Source: Phycisphaerae bacterium
GTDB taxonomy: Bacteria; Planctomycetota; Phycisphaerae; Phycisphaerales; UBA1924
NCBI GenBank assembly: GCA_016794945.1
Contig: JAEUIX010000227.1
Coordinates: forward strand, 1-7,490
Direction of reading: 5' to 3'
DNA: 7,490 nucleotides
Part shown: positions 1 to 6,250 of the stretch, in pieces
Position numbering within the stretch: position 1 is the first letter of the stretch
Layout: each line of letters begins with the position of its first letter
The notes under the pieces: generated by a model
What the model saw: the letters and a program-made list of their open reading frames with translations, nothing else
What the model was told of the DNA's origin: nothing
Database searches by the model: none
Position numbers and translations under genes: made by a program

Positions 1-1
1 G

Positions 2-1675
2 GGGCTGTTGGCGCGGGCGTCGCGGCCGTGCGCCGCGGCGAGGGGGCTTCTGCGCGCCGGGCCCCCGGCGCGGGGCGAGGCGTTGACGCTGTCGGCGGGG
101 ATCCTGCAGGCCAACGGCAAGCTGGACGAGGCGCGGGAGCGGTTCGCGCAGGTGCGGCAGGATTTCAAGGAAGCGCCGTGCCTGGCGCCGGCGCTGCTGG
201 GCCTGGCCGAGTGCCAGGCGGCGCTGGGGGAGGATGAGGAATCGATCTCGACCTACGGGGAGCTGATCGCGCTTCTGAAGGAGGCGGCCAAGCAGCGGGA
301 CGTGACGGTGGCGACTGCGGCGGCGAGCCTGATGGAGCGGCACGCCGACCGCTTTGCGCGGGGGGACTACCGGGCGGCGCTGCGGTACGCCGCGGTGGCC
401 GAGCGGGCGTACCGGGGCACGGGCGGTGAGGTTCCGCCGGCGGTGATGCTGGCGCTGGGGGCGTCGAGCCGGCGCGTGGCGGAGCAGATTCTGTCCGAGG
501 CGCGGAACAGCGAGCGCGGGGTGCTGACGATCGACCAGGTGAGCCCGGTGACGGCGGCGGAAGCGAAGAAGCACCTTCTGGACGCGGGGGGCGCGTACCG
601 GGAGCACGCGCGGGCGGTGGTGGTGACGGACAACGTGGCGTACGGCGAGTCGCTGTGGCTGGCGGGGGACTGCTTCGACCAGGCGGGGGACCGCGAGTCG
701 GCGCGGGAGGCGTTCCGGTCGTACGTGGACGGGGCATCGGACGATGACCCGCGCCGGCCCGAGGCGAAGTTCCGGCTGGCGCAGGTGCTGCAGGCTCAGC
801 GGCAGTGGACGGGGGCCGAGGGGCTGTACCGGGAACTGGTCGAGGCGCGGAACCGCGCGGGGGCGGCGGCGTCGGCGGGCATCTGGGCGGACCGGGCGCT
901 GGTGCCGCTGGCGCGGTGCCTGCTGGCGGACGACACCAAGGGGAACGACGACGAGGCCGAGAGCCTGCTGCAGTCGGTGGTGGACGGGACGATGCTGGCG
1001 CCGGATTCGCTGGAGTACCGCGACGCGGTGACTGAACTCGGCGAGCTGTACCACGCCACGGGGCGGTACGCCGAGGCGATCGCGCGGCTGGGAGAGTCGC
1101 TGCGGCGGCACCCCGACGGGCCGCGGGCGGTGATCGTGCAGTACAAGCTGGCGGACGCGAACCGGCTGTCGGCGGACCGGATCGCGCGGGACCTGACCGA
1201 GAGCCGGCCGGCGGCGGAGCGGGAGCAGCTGGCCGAGGCGCGCGGGCAGCGGCTGCGCGAGGCGATGAAGCTGTACGAGCAGGTGCAGCAACGGCTCGCG
1301 GCCAAGGACCGGCGCAAGACGACGGAGCTGGACCGGCTGGTGCAGCGGAACAGCGCGTTCGCGGTGGCGGACTGCGCGTACGACCTGGGGGACATGGCGG
1401 CGGCGATCCGGCAGTACGACGCGGCGGCGCAGCGGTACGCGGGGGACCCGGCGTCGCTGGTGGCGATGGTGCAGATCGTCAACGCGTACGTGGCGCAGGG
1501 CAAGTGGGCCGAGGCGATGACGGCGCACGACCGGGCGCAGCGGCAGTTGGCGTCGCTGCCGGAGAACGTGTGGAACTCGCCGGACCTGCCGATGGAGCGG
1601 AAGCACTGGGAGCGGTGGCTGGAGTCGTCGTCGCTGCTGGAGCAGCGGCGGCGGGCCCGGGCGGGCGTCGAGTAG
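2..1675 (+). CDS. Large TPR-repeat protein, 5' end outside the window
   Basis: The frame is open to the left edge and ends in TAG at 1673-1675. A TTG at 8 is the first possible start in view, but no ribosome site can be judged there, so the gene most likely begins upstream. Residues counted from that TTG show repeated helix pairs of tetratricopeptide type, at about 25-57, 62-95, 211-245, 252-283, 339-371, 448-479 and 484-515. The clearest is 339-371, with an ELYHATGRYAEAIARL core. Residues 400-445 are charged and probably form a long helix or coiled coil. No catalytic motif, signal peptide or membrane segment is visible in the part present. TPR arrays are protein-interaction scaffolds, and the specific role cannot be read from the sequence. 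The gene lies 47 bases before the flgN-like gene on the same strand, so co-transcription is possible. A flagellar function is only suggested by position. G-ending codon use matches the neighbours and gives no sign of transfer. Confidence 0.85.
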   Translation, partial: GLLARASRPCAAARGLLRAGPPARGEALTLSAGILQANGKLDEARERFAQVRQDFKEAPCLAPALLGLAECQAALGEDEESISTYGELIALLKEAAKQRDVTVATAAASLMERHADRFARGDYRAALRYAAVAERAYRGTGGEVPPAVMLALGASSRRVAEQILSEARNSERGVLTIDQVSPVTAAEAKKHLLDAGGAYREHARAVVVTDNVAYGESLWLAGDCFDQAGDRESAREAFRSYVDGASDDDPRRPEAKFRLAQVLQAQRQWTGAEGLYRELVEARNRAGAAASAGIWADRALVPLARCLLADDTKGNDDEAESLLQSVVDGTMLAPDSLEYRDAVTELGELYHATGRYAEAIARLGESLRRHPDGPRAVIVQYKLADANRLSADRIARDLTESRPAAEREQLAEARGQRLREAMKLYEQVQQRLAAKDRRKTTELDRLVQRNSAFAVADCAYDLGDMAAAIRQYDAAAQRYAGDPASLVAMVQIVNAYVAQGKWAEAMTAHDRAQRQLASLPENVWNSPDLPMERKHWERWLESSSLLEQRRRARAGVE

Positions 1676-1711
1676 ACCCGGCGCGGGGCTCGGGCCGATG
1701 AAAGGCTGGCC

Positions 1712-1718
1712 AGGAGGG
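1712..1718 (+). promoter_or_regulatory. Shine-Dalgarno site of the flgN-like gene
   Basis: AGGAGGG lies 4 bases before the ATG at 1723 and is nearly a perfect anti-16S match. It supports this ATG over the earlier in-frame or overlapping candidates in the 47-base gap after the TPR gene. Confidence 0.7.
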
Positions 1719-1722
1719 CCGC

Positions 1723-2265
1723 ATGGACGCCGGAGGCGCTGGACGCGACGAGCAACTGTGGCTGATCAACGCGGGCGAGCCGACCCCGCACACGGACCCC
1801 AACCGCTGGGGCCCGCGCTTGCTGCGCCTGCTGGACGAGCAGGTGGAGGCGGCACGGCGGCTGGCGGCGCTGGCGGCCGAGCAGGGCGAGGCGGTGGCGG
1901 TGGGGGATATCGAGGCGCTGGCCCGTGTGCTGGGAGAGCGAGAGCCGGTGGTGGCGGCGCTGACCGAATCGGCGGGGCGGATCGAGCCGTTCGTGCGGAC
2001 GATGGGGGGCATGGCGAGCGTGGCGGCGGGGGTGCCCGCGGTGCTGCGGCAGGGGCTGGAGGCGCGCGTGCGGGAACTCGACGCGCTGCTGGAGGAGATC
2101 GGGCGGCGTGACGAGGCCGACGCCGCGACGCTGGAGAAGAACCGCGAGCGGCTGGCGCTGCAGTTGAGCGAGATCAACGGGGGCCGTGCGGCGATCGCGG
2201 CGTACGGGCAGGGGCCGGCGGGCGCGGGCGGCGGTGGGGCGGCATTCCAGGATCGCGCGGGATGA
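1723..2265 (+). CDS. flgN: FlgN-family flagellar export chaperone (probable)
   Basis: This 180-residue protein is predominantly alpha-helical. Helix 1, at about 30-80, carries the FlgN-like pattern: a leucine-rich LLDEQ start, then an EQGEAVAVGDIEAL segment, then a further helix. Residues 105-160 form a second long charged helix with coiled-coil character, ending in a SEINGGRAAIAAYG stretch that resembles the C-terminal end of FlgN. The tail (163-175) is Gly/Ala-rich and probably flexible, and finishes FQDRAG. FlgN chaperones are cytoplasmic and bind the hook-filament junction proteins FlgK and FlgL, keeping them unfolded for the type III export gate. The usual length is about 140-160 residues, so this protein has an extra N-terminus of roughly 25 residues (with a WLINAG motif) and the Gly-rich tail. 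FlgN sequences diverge widely, so the call rests on helix pattern, size and location. Another helical export chaperone of the FliT/FlgN type is the main alternative. The stop overlaps the next start as ATGA, which implies translational coupling with the kinase. Confidence 0.65.
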   Translation: MDAGGAGRDEQLWLINAGEPTPHTDPNRWGPRLLRLLDEQVEAARRLAALAAEQGEAVAVGDIEALARVLGEREPVVAALTESAGRIEPFVRTMGGMASVAAGVPAVLRQGLEARVRELDALLEEIGRRDEADAATLEKNRERLALQLSEINGGRAAIAAYGQGPAGAGGGGAAFQDRAG

Positions 2266-3272
2266 GCGGCGCGGGGACGATTCGAGAGCCGGGGCCGGTG
2301 GTGGTGGAGCCGAAGGACGCGGCGTCGGCGGCGGCGGTGCTGCGCCACAGCGCGGGGGCGGCCTCGGGCGGCGCGGGGGGGCGGGGGGCGGCGGACCTGG
2401 CCCAGCTCATGCGGTCGTTCAACGAGGTGACGTCGCGCCTGGTGGCGACGCACGAATCGCTGACGGCGCAGGTGCGGCAGTTGCAGGGGGAGTTGCGGGA
2501 GGCGAACCGGGAGGTGGAGCGGTCGCGGCACCTGGCGGCGCTGGGTGAGATGGCGGCGGGGATCGCGCACGAGGTGCGGAACCCGCTGGGGTCGATCATG
2601 CTGTACGCGCGGATGCTGGAGCAGGACCTGGCGGGCCAGGGCGAGCCGCTGGCGGTGGCGCGGAAGATCACGGGGGCGGTGTCGCGGCTGAACGCTGTGG
2701 TGACGGATTTCCTGGCGTTCAGCCGGGAGCAGCGGATCCGGCCGTCGGAGGTCGATGCGCACGAGCTGATGCGCAGTGCGCTGGAGGATGCGGCGGGGGA
2801 TGGGGCGCTCAGCCGCGGGGTGGCGGTGCAGGGGCCGGACGCGGTGCACCCGCCGGTGACGGCGTGGTGCGACGCGGGGCTGGTGCAGCAGGCGCTGGTG
2901 AACATCATCCGCAACGCGCTGGAGGCGGCGCAGGGTGCGCCGCGGGGGCGGCAGAAGGTGGTGCTGCTGGAGGCGGGGCTGCGGCCGGTGCGCTGGCCGG
3001 ACGGGTCGAGCCGGGAGATGGTGGTGCTGGGGGTTCACGACTCGGGGCCGGGATTCCCTGCGGAGTCGACCGAGCGGCTGTGCAACCCGTTCTTCACGAC
3101 GCGGGCGACGGGGACGGGGCTGGGGCTGGCGATCGTGCAGCGGATCGTCGATGCGCACGGGGGCCGGCTGTCGCTGCGGAACGAGACGGGGCGGGACGGG
3201 ACGGTGCGCGGGGCGTTGGTGGAGATCATGCTGCCGGCGCGGGGCGCGGCCGAAGGCGAAGCGCAAAAGTGA
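2262..3272 (+). CDS. Soluble sensor histidine kinase, FlgS/FleS/AtoS-like
   Basis: The 336-residue protein autophosphorylates on histidine and passes the phosphate to a response regulator, almost certainly the one encoded next. Residues 1-45 are low-complexity and Gly/Ala-rich. Residues 50-90 form a charged coiled coil. The HisKA dimerisation helix follows, with H103 in the motif IAHEVRNP. The HATPase domain shows the N box with N214 and N218, the G1 box DSGPGF (260-265), the F box NPFFTT (275-280) and the G2 box GTGLGLA (284-290), so all catalytic elements are intact. No transmembrane segment and no PAS or other recognisable sensor domain is present. The architecture is therefore that of the cytoplasmic FlgS kinase of epsilonproteobacteria, rather than of PAS-bearing FleS/FlrB. 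The ATG overlaps the flgN-like stop by four bases, and only a weak AGGA lies nine bases upstream, so translation probably depends on coupling. A downstream ATG at 2409 (M50) is a less likely alternative start. The signal it senses is not visible. Confidence 0.92.
   Translation: MSGAGTIREPGPVVVEPKDAASAAAVLRHSAGAASGGAGGRGAADLAQLMRSFNEVTSRLVATHESLTAQVRQLQGELREANREVERSRHLAALGEMAAGIAHEVRNPLGSIMLYARMLEQDLAGQGEPLAVARKITGAVSRLNAVVTDFLAFSREQRIRPSEVDAHELMRSALEDAAGDGALSRGVAVQGPDAVHPPVTAWCDAGLVQQALVNIIRNALEAAQGAPRGRQKVVLLEAGLRPVRWPDGSSREMVVLGVHDSGPGFPAESTERLCNPFFTTRATGTGLGLAIVQRIVDAHGGRLSLRNETGRDGTVRGALVEIMLPARGAAEGEAQK
2354..2388 (+). other. G-tract cluster with G-quadruplex potential in the kinase 5' coding region
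   Basis: Four runs of at least three G lie at 2354-2358, 2366-2368, 2375-2381 and 2383-2388, with loops of 7, 6 and 1 bases. This meets the usual G3+ N1-7 rule and lies on the coding strand, so the mRNA would carry it. It encodes the low-complexity Gly/Ala-rich region before the coiled coil. In such a G-skewed sequence it may be incidental. Confidence 0.35.
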
Positions 3273-3350
3273 CGGTCGGGCGCGGGGACTGTCGATAGAC
3301 GGTGCGCAGTTCACGCGCCGGCGGCGGAGTGCCGCGGCCTGATTCGCCAC

Positions 3351-3356
3351 GGAGGG
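3351..3356 (+). promoter_or_regulatory. Shine-Dalgarno site of the response regulator gene
   Basis: GGAGGG sits seven bases before the ATG at 3364 and fixes that start. The rest of the 91-base gap after the kinase (3273-3363) shows no convincing promoter: the best -35/-10 pairing (GTGACG with GATAGA) has a poor match and too long a spacer. The kinase and regulator are probably on one transcript. Confidence 0.65.
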
Positions 3357-3363
3357 CGTCGCA

Positions 3364-4854
3364 ATGAGCATGGTTCTGGTGGTGGACGACAAGGAAATGC
3401 TCCGGGACAGCGTGGGGGCGACGCTGAGCCGGGCGGGGCTGGAAGTGCAGACGGCCGACGGGGGCCAGGCGGCGCTGGAGGCGGTGGCGCGGCGGCGGCC
3501 GGACGCGGTGGTGACGGACCTGAAGATGCCGGGGATGACGGGGCTGGAGCTGCTGGAGCAGCTGCGTCGGCTGGACGACGAGCTGCCGGTGGTGCTGATG
3601 ACGGCGTTCGGGACGGTGGAGACGGCGGTGCGGGCGCTGAAGGCCGGTGCGTTCGACTACGTGACCAAGCCGTTCGAGGGGGACGAGCTGATCATCGCGG
3701 TGAAGCGGGCGATCGAGCACGGGCGGCTGCTGCGGGAGAACGCGATCCTTCGGACGGGGGCGTCGGGCGAGGCGCCGGCGGCCTCGGGCCTGAGGGGGAT
3801 GGGGCGGATCATCGGCGACTCACCGGCGATGCGGCGGGTGAAGGAGCAGATCGCGGCGGTGGCCGAGAGCCACGCGACGGTGCTGATCTGCGGGGAGTCG
3901 GGGACGGGCAAAGAGGTGGTGGCGCAGGCGATCCACGATTGCAGCCACCGGGCGGCGGGACCGTTCTTGGGTGTGAACTGTGCCGCGCTGAGCGAGAGCC
4001 TGCTGGAGAGCGAGCTGTTCGGTCACGAGCGTGGCGCGTTCACGGGGGCGGACCGGCTGCGCAAGGGACGGTTCGAGATGGCCGACCGCGGGACGCTGCT
4101 GCTGGACGAGATCAGCGAGATCTCGACCAAGGTGCAGGCGAAGCTGCTGCGGGTGCTGCAGGAGCGGGTGATCGAGCGCGTGGGGGCGGGGACGCCGATC
4201 GGGGTGGACGTGCGGGTGATCGCGACGAGCAACCGTGACCTGCCCAAGTCGGTGGCGGGCGGGGAGTTCCGGCAGGACCTGTTCTTTCGGTTGAACGTGC
4301 TGCCGATCCACCTGCCGCCGCTGCGCGACCGGCTGGAGGACGTGCCGCAACTGGCGGCGCACTTCGTGCGGACGATGGCGTGCCGGGACGGCAAGCCGCC
4401 GATGAGCTTCGACGCGGCGGCGCTGGAGGTGCTGACGCGGTATTCGTGGCCGGGGAACGTGCGGGAGCTGCAGAACATCTGCGAGCGGGCGGTGGTGCTT
4501 TGCCGGGGCGGGGTGATCGGCCGGGAGCTGGTGGAGCCGTGGCTGACCGGCGGCACGCCGGCGGGCCCGCTGAAGGCGATCCCGCTGAGCCAGATCAACG
4601 GGACTGCGCGGAACGGCGCTGTGCACGACCTGCACGAGCCGAAGCTGGGCAACGGCCTGGCGGGGTCGGCGGGCGTGGTGGCGATCGGGGGGCGGGTGCT
4701 CGAGGACATCGAGCGCGACGCGATCGTGCAGACGCTGCAGAAGTTCAACGGGCACCGGCAGAAGACGGCGCAGGCGCTGGGGATCGGTGTGCGGACGCTG
4801 GGGCTGAAGCTGAAGAAGTGGAAGTCGCTGGCGCTGGTGGAGCAGACGCTGTAG
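3364..4854 (+). CDS. Sigma-54-dependent response regulator, FlgR/FleR/NtrC family
   Basis: This 496-residue activator has the full three-domain NtrC layout. The receiver domain (about 3-118) has the acidic pair D8/D9, phosphoacceptor D52 in TDLKMPG, T80 and K102. The AAA+ domain (about 150-385) has Walker A GESGTGKE (177-184), the sigma-54 contact loop GAFTGA (224-229), Walker B TLLLDE (244-249), a sensor I-like ATSNRDL (287-293), and WPGNVREL (362-369). A poorly conserved linker of about 50 residues follows. A Fis-type helix-turn-helix closes the protein (444-487), with the recognition helix around GIGVRTLGLKLKKW. It binds enhancer-like DNA and uses ATP hydrolysis to open sigma-54 promoters. 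All key residues are present, so it should be active. The kinase just upstream is the expected partner, and the rod genes 39 bases downstream are the expected targets, as with FlgSR in Campylobacter and Helicobacter. The flagellar assignment comes from context, because the domains alone would fit any AtoC/NtrC-type regulator. Confidence 0.95.
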   Translation: MSMVLVVDDKEMLRDSVGATLSRAGLEVQTADGGQAALEAVARRRPDAVVTDLKMPGMTGLELLEQLRRLDDELPVVLMTAFGTVETAVRALKAGAFDYVTKPFEGDELIIAVKRAIEHGRLLRENAILRTGASGEAPAASGLRGMGRIIGDSPAMRRVKEQIAAVAESHATVLICGESGTGKEVVAQAIHDCSHRAAGPFLGVNCAALSESLLESELFGHERGAFTGADRLRKGRFEMADRGTLLLDEISEISTKVQAKLLRVLQERVIERVGAGTPIGVDVRVIATSNRDLPKSVAGGEFRQDLFFRLNVLPIHLPPLRDRLEDVPQLAAHFVRTMACRDGKPPMSFDAAALEVLTRYSWPGNVRELQNICERAVVLCRGGVIGRELVEPWLTGGTPAGPLKAIPLSQINGTARNGAVHDLHEPKLGNGLAGSAGVVAIGGRVLEDIERDAIVQTLQKFNGHRQKTAQALGIGVRTLGLKLKKWKSLALVEQTL

Positions 4855-4861
4855 CGGGGGG

Positions 4862-4877
4862 CGGCGCGGGGTTTGCG
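4862..4877 (+). promoter_or_regulatory. Possible sigma-54 promoter (-24/-12) before flgB
   Basis: The sequence reads cGGCGCG-N4-TTGCg. It keeps the invariant GG and GC with the required ten-base spacing and matches 9 of 12 positions of TGGCACG-N4-TTGCW; the first T, the A and the final W differ. It lies just after a sigma-54 activator gene and before rod genes, where such a promoter would be expected. Against it, transcription would start near 4887-4888, downstream of the flgB Shine-Dalgarno and only about six bases before its ATG. It is therefore weak unless flgB can start at ATG 4948, which has its own GGAGG at 4938-4942. Confidence 0.25.
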
Positions 4878-4883
4878 GGAGGG
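4877..4883 (+). promoter_or_regulatory. Shine-Dalgarno site of flgB
   Basis: GGGAGGG lies ten bases before ATG 4894. It favours that start over the in-frame TTG at 4873, which precedes the site and would add seven residues with no family counterpart. Confidence 0.6.
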
Positions 4884-4893
4884 CGAATCGGCC

Positions 4894-5334
4894 ATGCCCA
4901 TCGACGAGGTGACGAATCACGGTGCGATCCCGGCCCTGGAGGCCGCGATGCGGTTTTCGGCGCAGCGGCACCGGGTGATCGTGAACAACATCGCGAACCT
5001 GTCGACGCCGGATTTCGTGCCGATGGACGTGTCGGTGCCGGAGTTCCAGGCGCAGCTTCGGGAGGCGGTGGAGCGGCGTCGGGAGGCGACCGGGGGCCAG
5101 CACGGGGCGCTGGAGATCCGGGAGACGCGGGAGGTTGGCGTGGGGCCGGGGGGGCGGCTGGAATTGCGCCCCGCGACGCCGAGCGGGAACGTGCTGTTCC
5201 GGGACCGGAACAACCGGGACGTGGAGCGGACGATGCAGGACCTGGTGGAGAACGCGACGATGTTCCGGGTGGCATCGGACTTGCTGCGCAGCAGGCTGGC
5301 GATCTTGCGCGTGGCGATCTCGGAGCGCGTGTGA
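4894..5334 (+). CDS. flgB: FlgB, flagellar proximal rod protein
   Basis: From ATG 4894 the protein is 146 residues, close to the usual 130-140 for FlgB. FlgB is exported through the flagellar type III gate and forms part of the proximal rod in the periplasm, next to FliE and FlgC. The N-terminal rod motif is seen as RHRVIVNNIANLSTPDF (25-41), the equivalent of NNIANADTPGY. The C-terminal helix has the FlgB pattern NNRDVERTMQDLVENATMF, then a leucine-rich end (106-146). The middle is variable, with a basic patch at 60-64. The motif carries D-F where most FlgB have G-Y, a divergence noted separately. There is no Sec signal peptide, as expected for a type III export substrate. The chosen ATG gives a 30-residue lead before NNIAN, similar to E. 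coli FlgB. A downstream ATG at 4948 would remove 18 residues of that helix and is less likely. flgC begins 29 bases after the stop. Confidence 0.92.
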   Translation: MPIDEVTNHGAIPALEAAMRFSAQRHRVIVNNIANLSTPDFVPMDVSVPEFQAQLREAVERRREATGGQHGALEIRETREVGVGPGGRLELRPATPSGNVLFRDRNNRDVERTMQDLVENATMFRVASDLLRSRLAILRVAISERV

Positions 5335-5363
5335 GCGTCGCGTGAGCGGCCGCGAGGACGACG

Positions 5364-5795
5364 ATGTACGGGATGCTGGACATTTCGACGAGCGGCATGA
5401 TCGCGCAGCGGACGCGGCTGGAAGTGATCCAGGCGAACATCGCGAACCAGGACACGATCCGCGACCCGTCGGGGAAGATCAACCCGTACCGGCGGCGGAT
5501 CGCGACGCTGGCGCCGGGGGACCCGGGGGCGATGGGGGAGTCGTCGCGCAGTTTCGGCGTGCACGTGCAGGAGATCATGTTCGACCCATCGCCGGCGCGG
5601 CCGGGCCGGTACGCGCCGGGGCATCCGGACGCGTGGACGGAGGGGCCGTACGCGGGGTACATTGCGCGGACGAACATCGACCCGGTGACGGAGCAGATCA
5701 ACGCGCTGGAGGCCCAGCGGGCCTACGAGGCGAACGTGGCGGCGGCGGAGGCGACCAAGCAGATGATCGGCGCAGCGCTGCGGCTGATCGCGTGA
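5364..5795 (+). CDS. flgC: FlgC, flagellar proximal rod protein
   Basis: The 143-residue protein has normal FlgC length. It joins FlgB and FlgF in the proximal rod and is exported by the flagellar type III system. The N-terminus MLDISTSGMIAQR leads to the rod motif VIQANIANQDT (21-31), a short loop, then NPYRRRI (40-46), equivalent to the conserved PYRRK. The C-terminal signature is clear, with TNIDPVTEQINALEAQRAYE (103-122) and the ANV segment and helix after it, as in FlgC, FlgG and related axial proteins. The RTNIDP in place of the common MPNV or YPNV is a small departure. The ATG at 5364 has GAGGA at 5354-5358, five bases upstream. It follows flgB by 29 bases and is surely co-transcribed with it. 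A 94-base spacer separates it from fliE. Confidence 0.95.
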   Translation: MYGMLDISTSGMIAQRTRLEVIQANIANQDTIRDPSGKINPYRRRIATLAPGDPGAMGESSRSFGVHVQEIMFDPSPARPGRYAPGHPDAWTEGPYAGYIARTNIDPVTEQINALEAQRAYEANVAAAEATKQMIGAALRLIA

Positions 5796-5812
5796 TCGGA
5801 GAAGGACGCCGG

Positions 5813-5829
5813 CGGCGGGACGCCCGCCG
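5813..5829 (+). repeat. GC-rich hairpin in the flgC-fliE spacer
   Basis: CGGCGGG (5813-5819) and CCCGCCG (5823-5829) can form a seven-base-pair stem with a three-base loop. No U tract follows, so it is not a standard terminator. It could modulate mRNA stability between flgC and fliE. The rest of the spacer (5796-5889) shows no convincing promoter. Such stems arise easily by chance at this GC content. Confidence 0.3.
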
Positions 5830-5889
5830 GGACGCACGGACGGTGAGCCGGTCCGGGGCACGGAGGCCCGGGCGGGCGAGGCGGGAACC

Positions 5890-6210
5890 ATGGCGGATCC
5901 ACTGGGACTGATCGGACAGGGCGCGGGGGGCGTGCGCGGGGCGATGGGCCCGGGCGTTCGCGTGGGCGGCGGGGCGGAGGCGGGCGCGGGCGGCGCGTTC
6001 AAGGATGCGCTGCTGAAGAACATCGATGAGGTGAACCGGCTGCAGCAGGAAGCGAACCTGGCGGCCGAGGACCTGGCGACGGGCAAGCGCGCGGACGTCG
6101 AGAACGTGCTGCTGGCGACGGAGAAGGCCGACGCGGCGTTCCGGATGCTGGTGCAGCTGCGGAACAAGGTGCAGACGGCGTACGACGAGCTGAAACAGGT
6201 GCGCATCTAG
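5890..6210 (+). CDS. fliE: FliE, flagellar MS ring-rod junction protein
   Basis: The 106-residue protein has typical FliE length (about 100-110). FliE is the first substrate of the export gate and links the FliF MS ring to the FlgB rod. Residues 1-35 are Gly/Ala-rich and variable. The conserved half begins at AFKDALLKNIDEVNRLQQEA (36-55), continues with the DLATGKRADVENVLLATEKA segment (61-80), and ends in the signature FRMLVQLRNKVQTAYDELKQ (84-103), matching the family pattern F-x6-RNK-x2-AYxE. The usual terminal M-x-V/I is here V-R-I. The ATG at 5890 is preceded by a weak GAGG at 5878-5881, so initiation may be weaker than for its neighbours. The order flgB-flgC-fliE-fliF is the classic core, and fliF follows after 196 bases. 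Confidence 0.95.
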   Translation: MADPLGLIGQGAGGVRGAMGPGVRVGGGAEAGAGGAFKDALLKNIDEVNRLQQEANLAAEDLATGKRADVENVLLATEKADAAFRMLVQLRNKVQTAYDELKQVRI

Positions 6211-6219
6211 CGTCGCGCA

Positions 6220-6250
6220 GGGGGCGGGGCGCTTCCGGGGGCGGGGCGGG
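6220..6250 (+). other. Five-tract G-quadruplex motif just after fliE
   Basis: G runs at 6220-6224, 6226-6229, 6237-6241, 6243-6246 and 6248-6250 are separated by loops of 1, 7, 1 and 1 bases. It begins ten bases after the fliE stop on the coding strand. Five tracts allow more than one fold. It could pause transcription or protect the fliE transcript end, but nothing here shows that it does. Confidence 0.4.

Larger units (their letters stand above)
4856..4883 (+). other. G-tract cluster with G-quadruplex potential before flgB
   Basis: G runs at 4856-4861, 4868-4871, 4877-4879 and 4881-4883 have loops of 6, 5 and 1 bases, fitting the canonical quadruplex rule on the coding strand. The cluster fills most of the 39-base gap between the regulator and flgB and includes the flgB Shine-Dalgarno, so folding in mRNA could mask translation initiation. 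Whether it folds is unknown. Confidence 0.35.

Noticed and set aside
2..100. Frameshift at the start of the TPR gene
   Set aside because: The G-ending codon pattern is continuous in one frame from position 2; the odd residues are better explained by being near the window edge.
1479..3392. 637-residue antisense open frame
   Set aside because: It is low-complexity and Arg/Pro/His-rich, and lies opposite well-supported flgN and kinase genes. It is a product of G-skewed codons on the other strand.
4873..4893. TTG start for flgB at 4873
   Set aside because: It precedes the Shine-Dalgarno and adds residues with no counterpart in the family; ATG 4894 is better placed.
3820..5103. 427-residue antisense open frame
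   Set aside because: It lies opposite the regulator and flgB, is rich in Arg, His and Pro, and has no recognisable domain.
5857..5870. Sigma-54-like GGCACG half-site before fliE
   Set aside because: The -24 half is good but the -12 position reads CG in place of GC.
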